Shown here: positions 22,801 to 33,673 of the stretch, in pieces
Layout: each line of letters begins with the position of its first letter
Position numbering within the stretch: the first letter of the stretch is position 1
Assembly (NCBI GenBank): GCA_026874595.1
Contig: CM049311.1
Coordinates: 38,396,676-38,460,675 of the forward strand
DNA from: Sipunculus nudus
Taxonomy: Eukaryota > Annelida > Sipuncula > Golfingiida > Sipunculidae
DNA: 64,000 nucleotides
Direction: 5' to 3'
Notes under the pieces: generated by a model
The model's database searches: none
What the model was told of the DNA's origin: nothing
Seen by the model: the letters and a program-made list of their open reading frames with translations, nothing else
Position numbers and translations under genes: made by a program

Positions 22801-25800
22801 TCATCAAATTTTTTGTCCCAGTATTTCAGTCATCCTTGCTCATTCATCAAATTCTTTTTCCAAGTATTTCAGTCATCCTCCCTTATTCACCAAATCCTAT
22901 TTCCTAGTATTTCAGTCATCCTCTCTCATGCACCAAATTCTTTGGCTCGGTCATTCACCAAATTCTATATCCCAGGATTTCAGTCATCCTCGCTCATTCA
23001 TCAAATTCTATTTCCCAGTATTTCACTCATCCTCACTCATTCATCGAATTTTTTATCCCAGTATTTCAGTAATCCTCGCTCATTTACCAAATTCTTTGTC
23101 CCAGTATTTCAGTCATCCTCGCACAATCATCAAATTCTATATCCCAGTATTTCAGTCATCCTTGCTCATTCATCAAATTCTTTGTCCAAGTATTTCAGTC
23201 ATCCTTGCTCATTCATCAAATTCTTTGTCCAAGTATTTCAGTCATTCTCGCTCATTCATCAAATTCTTTGTCCCAGTATTTCAGTCATCCTCGCTCATTC
23301 ATCAAATTCTTTGTCCCAGTATTTCAGTCATTCTCGCTCATTCATCAAATTCTTTGTCCCAGTATTTCAGTCATCCTCGCTCGTTCACCAAATTCTATAT
23401 CCCAGTATTTCATTCATCCTCGCTCATTCACCAAATTCTTTGTCCCAGTATTTCAGTCATCCTCGCACAATCATCAAATTCTATATCCCAGTATTTCAGT
23501 CATCCTCGCTCATTCATCAAATTCTTTGTCCCAATATTTCAGTTATCTTCGCTCATTCATCAAACTCCATATCCCAGTATTTCAGTCATTTTCGCTCATT
23601 CATCAAATTCTTTGTCCCAGTATTTCAGTCATCCTCGCTCATTCACCAAATTCTATTTCCAAGTATTTCAGTCATCCTCTCTCATGCACCAAATTCTTTG
23701 GCTCCGTCATTCTTTCATTCACCAAATTCTATATTCCAGTATTTCAGTCTTTCTCGCTCATTCATCAAATTTTTTGTCCCAGTATTTCAGTCATCCTTGC
23801 TCATTCATCAAATTCTTTTTCCAAGTATTTCAGTCATCCTCCCTTATTCACCAAATCCTATTTCCTAGTATTTCAGTCATCCTCTCTCATGCACCAAATT
23901 CTTTGGCTCGGTCATTCACCAAATTCTATATCCCAGGATTTCAGTCATCCTCGCTCATTCATCAAATTCTATTTCCCAGTATTTCACTCATCCTCACTCA
24001 TTCATCGAATTTTTTATCCCAGTATTTCAGTAATCCTCGCTCATTTACCAAATTCTTTGTCCCAGTATTTCAGTCATCCTCGCACAATCATCAAATTCTA
24101 TATCCCAGTATTTCAGTCATCCTTGCTCATTCATCAAATTCTTTGTCCAAGTATTTCAGTCATTCTCGCTCATTCATCAAATTCTTTGTCCAAGTATTTC
24201 AGTTATTCTCGCTCATTCATCAAATTCTTTGTCCCAGTATTTCATTCATCCTCGCTCATTTACCAAATTCTTTGTCAAAGTATTTCAATCATTCTCGCTC
24301 ATTCATCAAATTCTTTGTCCCAGTATTTCAGTCATTCTCGCTCATTCATCAAATTCTTTGTCCCAGTATTTCAGTCATCCTCGCTCATTCATCAAATTCT
24401 TTGTCCCAGTATTTCAGTCATCCTCGCTCATTCATCAAATTCTTTGTCCTAGTATTTCAGTCATCCTCGCACAATCATCAAATTCTATATCCCAGTATTT
24501 CAGTCATCCTCGCTCATTCATCAAATTCTTTGTCCCAATATTTCAGTTATTTTCGTTCATTCATCAAACTCCATATCCCAGTATTTCAGTCATTTTCGCT
24601 CATTCATCAAATTCTTTGTCCCAGTATTTCAGTCATCCTCGCTCATTCACCAAATTCTAATTCCAAGTATTTCAGTCATCCTCTCTCATGCACCAAATTC
24701 TTTGGCTCCGTCATTCTTTCATTCACCAAATTCTATATCCCAGTATTTCAGTCTTTCTCGCTCATTCATCAAATTTTTTGTCCCAGTATTTCAGTCATCC
24801 TTGCTCATTCATCAAATTCTTTTTCCAAGTATTTCAGTCATCCTCCCTTATTCACCAAATCCTTTTTCCTAGTATTTCAGTCATCCTCTCTCATGCACCA
24901 AATTCTTTGGCTCGGTCATTCACCAAATTCTATATCCCAGGATTTCAGTCATCCTCGCTCATTCATCAAATTCTATTTCCCAGTATTTCACTCATCCTCA
25001 CTCATTCATCGAATTTTTTATCCCAGTATTTCAGTAATCCTCGCTCATTTACCAAATTCTTTGTCCCAGTATTTCAGTCATCCTCGCACAATCATCAAAT
25101 TCTATATCCCAGTATTTCAGTCATCCTTGCTCATTCATCAAATTCTTTGTCCAAGTATTTCAGTCATTCTCGCTCATTCATCAAATTCTTTGTCCAAGTA
25201 TTTCAGTTATTCTCGCTCATTCATCAAATTCTTTGTCCCAGTATTTCATTCATCCTCGCTCATTTACCAAATTCTTTGTCAAAGTATTTCAGTCATTCTC
25301 GCTCATTCATCAAATTCTTTGTCCCAGTATTTCAGTCATTCTCGCTCATTCATCAAATTCTTTGTCCCAGTATTTCAGTCATCCTCGCTCATTCATCAAA
25401 TTCTTTGTCCCAGTATTTCAGTCATCCTCGCTCATTCATCAAATTCTTTGTCCCAGTATTTCAGTCATCCTCGCTCATTCATCAAATTCTTTGTCCCAGT
25501 ATTTCAGTCATCCTCGCTCATTCATCAAATTCTTTGTCCCAATATTTCAGTCATCCTCGCTCATTCATCAAATTCTTTGTCCAAGTATTTCAGTCATCCT
25601 CGCTCATTCATCAAATTCTTTGTCCAAGTATTTCAGTCATTCTCGCTCATTCATCAAATTCTTTGTCCCAGTATTTCAGTCATTCTCGCTCATTCATCAA
25701 ATTCTTTGTCCAAGTATTTCAGTCATTCTCGCTCATTCACCAAATTCTATATCCCAGGATTACAGTCATCCTCGCTCATTCATCAAATTCTATTTCCCAG

Positions 25801-25845
25801 TATTTCAGTCATCCTCGCTCATTTATCGAATTTTTTATCCAAGAA
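19875..25845 (+). repeat. ~6-kb satellite/minisatellite array, 43-bp monomer, about 139 copies
   Basis: The monomer reads roughly CTCATTCATCAAATTCTTTG, then TCCCAGTATTTCAGTCATCC, with TCG closing the 43 bp. Common variants swap CACC for CATC, CTATAT for CTTTGT and CAATCA for CATTCA. Two shortened monomers (marked GGCTCCGTCATTCTTTC and GGCTCGGTCATTCACC) recur exactly 205 bp apart in five places, giving higher-order structure. With a period of 43 and no stop in any plus frame, the array yields ORFs up to 1364 codons. These are probably not genes. Confidence 0.97.
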
Positions 25846-28088
25846 TTTTTTATCTACATTTTCTACCTGACATTCCTTTGGAAACCAAAACAGTTTGAAA
25901 ATGCAAGCTGCACTTATACTTGCTGAGTCTCTGTTTACTATGATATTCTGCCTGTTTAAATTGTTGTCTGTTTTTGGTCACCTTACTTTGAATACTGAGA
26001 ACCCTAGTCTGTAATCAGAAGATGTCTGATTGTTTCAGAAGAAATAAGCGGTCAAGCTGCATGACTCATTTAAAATCAGAGAACATAAAACAAACACTCA
26101 TTGAAAACACAATTTAATCAATATCTCACAGAAATGTATAATCTGGACAGAGCAAGAATCCAGTACTTACAGTGGTCGCTTGTCCTGTGTTATGATTTAA
26201 AAGCATGCTTCACAAAGAGATCCTATAACGCTGTTTAACATTAAAAACATAACAATGACAGCAATGGTGGTGGGCAATATTTACTCAATCAACAACCCAC
26301 CCTTTGTGTTAAGTATATGGTTAATCTAAGTAACGTACAAAAGATTCAAGATCTGGTTGATGGTATTCAATCAAGAGTAAACCATTGTGATGATCACAGT
26401 TAATGCCTGCTGTGATGCACAAGCAGCATAGCTCCAGATTGTTAATACACTTGCAAAAATGTCGGTCAGACTCAGACATTTCACCTCTGGATGTATGGAT
26501 CACGAAATAGATGCCAGAGCCGCTTAATGAACCAAGATCTGTGTAAGTGTAGCTGGCACAAACTTGGTAGCATGAAGATTGGAATAGAAGATACAAACCA
26601 TAAGGTTAGGTTGGAGGTTTGAAATTTACTTGAATTCCCAGTAGAAAATACAGGATTGCAGCAGCTATACACATGGTGCACCTGCATTTTTTTACTTACC
26701 AAGCTGCTTTTTTTTTTGTCTTTCATATTCTAAAATCACAATATTGGAGTGGATGGCATCACAGGTCAGTTATGGTGCTTTAAAATGGATAAGATCACAT
26801 CTGCTACAGTGTGGTAAAGCACCATACAGCTTTCACAGATTAACTGTAACAAGTCAAAATTATATGATATTGTCTAAACTTATCTAAACAATTTCTAAAG
26901 TAAAATAGAAACAGTTTCGATACAATACATCAGAGTTCATTTTTAAAAGGTTAAAAAGTTCTGTAGATTTTTAGGTGTACATAGTGACATACACAATACG
27001 TTAACTAAAAGAGAGGAATGTGTTTTAATTTGTCAGATTTCAACACCAGAGGCCCCATAACAAATCCTAGTTATACAATCACAAAGACGCAATGCTAGCA
27101 GATAGTTAAAATTAATCATTATGAAGAACAATATATACAACAATCATCCCAAAAAGGCAAACTGGAAGAGATCACAAACCACAAGAGTTAATAAGTACAT
27201 AATGGCCCGTGTTTCAGAACACTGAGACCTGGTTTTCCTTATCACTGAGCCATGGGATTTAAAACTACATTAAAACCTAAAATACACCTGGCATATAAAA
27301 CACCATGTTTCTTGTATCCAATTTCCCAATATCAAGTCTATTGGGACCCAGACCGTTGACCAACCATGTATGAATCTAATTGATGGAGAATGTTACAATC
27401 TTATGACAACCCTTGTTATCACTAGCAAGTATTGATCTATTTTTTTATTTCCTGCATATCTCAATAGTAAATGATTTCAGTGAAGTTTTGTGGAGATGAA
27501 AAGCTGAGGCAATGAAATGGTAACATAATTCTGATGTTAATACAGAGTCATATACATATGGATTTATGGTTTTTTTTATTCTTTTATTGTTATACTGTGA
27601 AAGTTTTTTTTTTACAATTTGACCTATATTCAAAATATGACACCTTTATTATAACATATACCAAGAATGACTGGTATGTATCTTCATAGGCATCTCTACA
27701 ATTACCATTTTTTTTTTATAATTCAGTGTAGTTGGTAAATAATCTACTGAAGCACTGCCAAAGCAGTTAGATTTATTATTAAAAACATTACAAGGCGAGG
27801 ATGAAAACTTAAACCCATAAACTGTTCCATACCTAATGAGCCAGCTGTTGCCATGGGTACAGCAACATCAAGGCATGAAGCAATAGATGATTCTGTAAAC
27901 ATTCAGTACTGTCATAGCCTTACATATGGTCACTGATATCACAGCATTCACTGATGACAAGGAGTCATATATTATATTACCATAAATTATTTGTCAGCAT
28001 GAAAATGTACAAATCTGACATCACATCAAACAGTGCAATTTGAGGTATGACAAGGGCATGGTTTCTGATGTTTAAGTGTGATTACTAT

Positions 28089-28114
28089 GGCGATAAAAAC
28101 AGGATTTATGGTAC
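28089..28114 (-). mobile_element. relic terminal repeat of the 1.95-kb TA element family
   Basis: GGCGATAAAAACAGGATTTA then TGGTA closely matches the right end of the element at 46582-48528. I see no matching left end nearby, so it is a solo end or a degraded copy. Confidence 0.5.
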
Positions 28115-28134
28115 TACTTCCAACAAGTGCACCA

Positions 28135-28500
28135 GAAATGCGTTATACACCTATCATGTTTGGTGACCCCTGACCTCATTAAATATGTATCGATTTTGTT
28201 GGGCATCAAACACAGGCAAAAAAAAAAATAATAGTTAATATTTCTATCAGTTTCATCAAAATCCACCTTACTCCTGGTAAATCAGTTTGGCGACACCACA
28301 AAGAAGTCTGGCGACCTCTAACCTGATTAGATATTTGTGGATTTTGCCTGGAATCAAACCAAGGTGAGGTAATCTACAGGTAAGTAGTTATGGTGACTTT
28401 CCTGAAAATTTCATCAAGTTATCATGGCAGTACTAAAAGTTAATGGACGGTGGCTATACCATAAAACATCCTGTCTAAGATGGGCAGATAAAAACCAGTA
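28135..28500 (+). repeat. diverged copy of the 316-bp MITE family
   Basis: It shares ATACACCTATC at its start, GACCTCATTAAATATG and TTTCATCAAAATCCACC inside, and ACTAAAAGTTAATGGAC near its end with the copy at 49294-49609. A third copy sits at about 29370-29690. Confidence 0.6.
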
Positions 28501-29369
28501 GCAAGAATAATTCCTCATAACCAGTCAAGTGGCCAATGTGATCTGGTGTGATATTGTGTTGCATACAAAATGAAAAAAATTTGGAAGAGACATCCATAAA
28601 CCTATACTAGTATGTTCCTCAGCCATAGGGTTCAAGTATAGTGATATATCTGTACTGTTCAGTAAGTGCATTTTCTTACTGCTGTGCACAAATATGGCAG
28701 AAGTAGTTATAATACAGAGAAACTATGTGCCTGCTTAATGCTGTTCCTATACAGGTAGTGTTGTAACTGCTGGTTTGGCAGTAAAGTTCAGCTCATTTAC
28801 AGATAAATTTCACAAACCGGACAGCTTTGACATGCCCATTAGGATATGGATTCCATGTATATATGATATATTTCTCTTTCGTATGATGAAAATGTAACTA
28901 CAAGTGAACAGGGCCTATCATTAGGATGTGGCTGGTTCATGGCACTGTACATTCATGCGACAAACAACAAATCTGTGAATTAATGGCAGGAGAAAGAAAC
29001 AATTTAAACAATTTCAAAAGTTGCCTGTTTTATCAAAAACAAATTACATTCAGGTGAAAATATCTAGTCCTGTTATCAATGAGATAAAGGCTCCTGACAT
29101 TATGCCATAATATATCTGTGTATATATAACTATGTATTCTGTACAAATAATGGAACCTCCCCTGGTAGTCATCTCCCCTTACAAACATAGCTCAGTGACA
29201 AATATTTATGGTTTGTCCTACATGGTAATACTACCTAGTCTCCAAAATATATATACATAAGGAGCACACATAAAAAAGGATATTGGATATACTGCTACAA
29301 GAACTCAAAAGACTCAGTATTTGTGTAGTTTCCCCATCAGTTTAAGAAGAAAAACAAAATATATAAGAG

Positions 29370-29690
29370 CACCTCATTTAATATGTGTGGATTTTGCTGG
29401 GAAAACAAACTTATAAGAGATATTGTTTTGGTTAACATTTCTTTTGAGTTTCATTAAAATACATCTTATTCCAAGTTATCAGGGTGACACCACAAAATAA
29501 GCGTGGTGACCTCTGACCTAATTAAATATGCATGGATTTCACCTAGTAATTGAACTCAGGCACCATAACCTAATAATGATAAGTATTTAAAGAGCGAGTT
29601 TTGCGAAAATTCATCATAGCCATCACTAAAAGTTAATGGACAGATGAATGGTGCCCAAACCATAATACATCCAGTCTAAGACAGTCATAT
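29370..29690 (+). repeat. diverged copy of the 316-bp MITE family
   Basis: Phrases GACCTAATTAAATATGCATG and ACTAAAAGTTAATGGACAG align in the same order with the 28.1-kb and 49.3-kb copies. The ends are degraded. Confidence 0.6.
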
Positions 29691-29934
29691 AATAAAAAGT
29701 GGGTTGGTTAGGTCTGGCTTTGCAAGTTTTTACTCTAAATTTCGGGTGCATTTTGCATTAAAAGCAGTGCTGTGGAAAGCTGATTGAATAAAACTCAACA
29801 AGAAAAGTGAGGCATAGTATACACAGCCACATCATCATTACGCTTATTGCACTATTACAGGGTAAACCTAGGGTCTCACAGGTGTCCAGGCCTGGGAGAC
29901 ATCAGTGTATATACAAAGGCAGAGTTTATTTAAA

Positions 29935-29983
29935 GATTATCACAATGCCATGTCATGTTTTTCCTGAGTCTTCAGTTTTTATT
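29935..29983 (-). terminator. candidate poly(A) signals for CPT1
   Basis: On the minus strand AATAAA occurs at 29978-29983 and again at 29935-29940, about 360 and 405 bp past the CPT1 stop. They are the nearest canonical signals downstream. Confidence 0.45.
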
Positions 29984-30344
29984 TATCACAAGGACACGTC
30001 TATATTCTGATCACAGAATAGTTGAATCAGCTGAATGTAAGATTGGTGCCACATTGGTATTCCCCATCAATACATTATAAATACATACATAAATACAAGT
30101 CAGCAATAGGAACAAATTAATGACACCAACAGTACAGGAAGGCGCATCTCACATCACTGGTCCATCAATCCCCTTAACCACAAGGTTGTGTGTGAGGAAT
30201 TTCCTACAGTTCACTATAAACATTTTGCATTGTTATTTCAGGTGATCTTGTGCTTTGGCTGGATGCACAGGTGCGTGTCTCCAGTTGCATTGGAATCCAT
30301 CCCAGGCTTCAGCTATGTGCAGGCCCTGGTGGAAAATCTTGTTA

Positions 30345-30410
30345 CTAAGTGAAGAGTTGTTTCATGTCATCCAGTGCTTTTGCAATATTCCTGCCGAACC
30401 TTTTGGAATC
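30345..30410 (-). CDS. CPT1: CPT1 terminal coding exon
   Basis: Acceptor ATGTATTTGTAG. 21 codons and [23 protein letters not shown] then T, aligning with the DSHRFGRHLKEAMTDI end of CPT1A. It lies 2.3 kb from the previous exon, across a minisatellite. Confidence 0.93.
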   Translation of the reverse strand, partial: DSKRFGRNIAKALDDMKQLFT

Positions 30411-33400
30411 CTACAAATACATTATACACAGAATGCAAAGACTTTCACATGTCATCCATGTTCAAACACATTGTATAGGAGCTGAGGATTTTTATGTATA
30501 ATTTAAATGAAATAACCTTCAGATTCCCCTTGTTTTACGTAAGTAAAGTGTGCAAATAAAATATCACATGCTTGAACTGATGTACATTATTATTACAGTA
30601 ACATATTTTATGACATTGAACATGACACCATCCACACATTCAGTTCACATATACAGAGGAACCTCTAAAGATGAATAAATTTTGATGAATATTCCCCTTT
30701 GAATAACCTCTGTATGAGTGTTTTACAGGTTTGGCAGCAGTTTTACCACTAACGTTTATACCATTTGATCATATGCCCTTCTATGCAGCATGTATTGTGA
30801 CATTACAGAAGACAATAACATCACACCCAGTGTTGTTTAACTGACAGTCGTAAGTCAACATCAAACAAGCAATTTGTGGAATTAATGTCCCCCACTTTGG
30901 GATCTTGATGTTTTTCATGCTTGATAAAGGACAGACAAAGTGACAGACAGACAGACAGAAGTCAGACACTGTAAAACAAATCCCAACCAGGGTATGCATG
31001 AGAGCAATCACTGACCAAAATTTGAATGAAATCAGATAATATTTAGGAAAGTTATCCCACAGAAACAAAAACCTGACAAACTGACAGAGTGACAGACAGA
31101 CTGACGGACAAAAGCCAGACTTTTCAAAACAAATCAAAACCAAGGTAAGCATGAGAGCAATCACTGACCAAAATTTGAATGATATCGGATAATATTTGGT
31201 AAAGTTATAGCAGGGAAACGAAAACCTGACAGACGGACAGACAAAGTGACAGACAGACAGAGAAAAGCCAGACAATCCAAAACTAATCCAAACCAAGGTA
31301 TGCATGAGAGCAATGTCTGACCAAAATTTGAATGAAATCAAATAATATTTAGGAAAGTTATTGCACAGAAATGAAAATCTGACGGACTGACTAATAGGGT
31401 GACAGACAGACAGACAGACAGATGCCAGACACTCCAAAACCAATCCCAACCATAGTAAGCATGAGAGCAATCACTGACCAAAATTTGAATGAAATCAAAT
31501 AATGTTTAGGAAAGTTATCGCATGGAAACGGAAACCTGACAGACTGACAGACAAAGTGACAGACAGACAGAAGCCAGACACTCCAAAACCAATCCCAACC
31601 AAGGTATGCATGAGAACAATTGCTTGGGGTGTTTTGTGTACATCTGGAGCTACATTATCTACATTGCCTGGGGTGTTTTGTGTACATTTGGGGCTACAAT
31701 ATCTACAGTGCCTGGGGTGTTTTGTGTACATTTGGGGCTACATTATCTACATTGCCTGGGGTGTTTTGTGTACATCTGGAGCTACATTATCTACATTGCC
31801 TGGGGTGCTTTGTGTACATCTGGAGCTACATTATCTACATTGCCTGGGGTGTTTTGTGTACATCTGGAGCTACATTATCTACATTGCCTGGGGTGCTTTG
31901 TGTACATCTGGAGCTACATTATCTACATTGCCTGGGGTGTTTTGTGTACATTTGGGGCTACAATATCTACATTGCCTGGGGTGTTTTGTGTACATTTGGG
32001 GCTACAATATCTACATTGCCTGGGGTGTTTTGTGTACATTTGGGGCTACAATATCTACATTGCCTGGGGTGTTTTGTGTACATCTGGAGCTACATTATCT
32101 ACATGGCCTGGGGTGCTTTGTGTACATCTGGGGCTACATTATCTACATTGCCTGGGGTGCTTTGTGTACATCTGGAGCTACATTATCTACATTGCCTGGG
32201 GTGCTTTGTGTACATCTGGAGCTACATTATCTACATTGCCTGGGGTGTTTTGTGTACATCTGGAGCTACATTATCTACATTGCCTGGGGTGTTTTGTGTA
32301 CATCTGGAGCTACATTATCTACATTGCCTGGGGTGTTTTGTGTACATTTGGGGCTACAATATCTACTTATCCTGGGGTGTTTTGTGTACATCTGGAGCTA
32401 CATTATCTACATTGACTGGGGTGTTTTGTGTACATCTGGAGGTACATTATCTACATTGCCTGGGGTGTTTTGTGTACATTTGGGGCTACAATATCTACAT
32501 TGCCTGAGGTGTTTTGTGTACATCTTGGGCTACATTATCTACATTGCCTGGAGTGTTTTTCAAGTTCCCGTGAAGAATACAGGTTAAACATGCCAGGGCA
32601 CCATCATTTTAGAACTCAGTCTTTCTCCAACCAGACACGCTTATGTAGTGATATGCGATCAGAGATTAACCATTTTCTGTCCAGGGATGAACTTACTGTT
32701 TCTGAGCAGGCATTTTTGCAGGATATGTGGAAGAAGATGACATCTTCACCAGCAATGATATATGACACTCCATACCCATCATCAGCCACCTGTAACAACA
32801 GCAATCAAGACCAAATAAAAAATATCAGTAAATAAAGTAACTCTTCTTCTTAACATACTGAAACAAACCTAAATACACAGGTTTTTATTTCTCAACATGA
32901 CTCCATGTTTTGTGTGTAATCAACAACTGTATTTATTACTAATGTATGATTAATATTTGTTTAACAACTTGTGTAACTAACAACACTGGCTTTAGAAGCC
33001 TGCCTGAACTTAAGCAATATGTACGATTTGCTGCGGTCACTGCAATCCAGAACCAAAGATCAAGGTCCACATAATCCGATTTCTAGACAATAACAAATTA
33101 TCCTGTACAAAAAGAAACTAAAGGCATATAAAAGACACTACACAGAATTTGAGGCATTGCTCAAAGTGAGGGCACAAATATATATAACAGTTAGGCCAAA
33201 ATAAAAAAAAGGTATGGTTCTCAGGCTCTTTTTTTCAGAAATCAATGTGGGCGGGCGGGTTTTTTATATTTAATTTTTTGGTATGTTTCGATAAAAATGT
33301 CAAATGATAAGGGAAAAGCATGATAATAACAGATTTATTTTGCTAAACAAGTAAAAGCACTACATAACAAAGGAAATTGTATGATTTTATCTTCTTGAAA

Positions 33401-33635
33401 GGAATGTCCGAGCAACTGCAGCTCATAATAGGTAAGTTTCTATTAAAAATCAAAATCAAAATTTTTGATGCGGGGGTTTAAAATTGATGCGGGCGGTGCC
33501 TGAGAACCATACCTTTTATTTTTTTTTGGCCTTACAGTTGGACTGGTTTTGCAGTTCCATGGGGATTTTACCAGAGCCTGCAGGTCAAGTTTGAAGTTAA
33601 ACGTCTAAGGTCTGATGTGTATGATTTATGCTCTG

Positions 33636-33673
<38 letters not shown>

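Larger units (their letters stand above)
25846..30344. other. intergenic and CPT1 3' flank
   Basis: AT-rich DNA lies between the 43-bp array and the CPT1 stop. It contains two diverged copies of the 316-bp MITE family (about 28135-28500 and 29370-29690) and a relic transposon end (28089-28114). The proximal part is the CPT1 3' UTR. The 91-codon minus ORF at 26321-26596 has no supporting homology. Confidence 0.55.
30411..32696 (-). other. last CPT1 intron, mostly tandem repeats
   Basis: Contains an inverted array of the 155-160-bp family (about 30820-31612) joined directly to a 44-bp minisatellite (31621-32555). The remaining ~400 bp near 30411-30820 is plain AT-rich sequence. Confidence 0.8.

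Noticed and set aside
19875-25845. CRISPR-like array
   Set aside because: Every base of the period repeats and there are no unique spacers. The setting is an animal genome with introns and transposons.
21776-25870. 1364-codon ORF and several overlapping ORFs of 400-670 codons as a giant repeat protein gene
   Set aside because: They lie entirely in the 43-bp array, are open in all three plus frames because the unit lacks stops, and have no unique domain, signal peptide or splice context. Listed only as a repeat.
26321-26596. Last CPT1 exon, because of a residue run resembling ESDRHF
   Set aside because: The frame and splice site do not fit. The segment 30345-30410 gives DSKRFGRNI... in the right phase with a good acceptor and a stop.
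31502-32587. 361-codon ORF (and 269-, 295-codon ORFs) as a gene
   Set aside because: All three frames are open through the 44-bp minisatellite inside the last intron of CPT1 on the other strand.
32616-32696. CPT1 C-terminus by reading through the donor at 32696
   Set aside because: The read-through tail is unlike any CPT1, whereas the GTAAGT donor joins a matching terminal exon.
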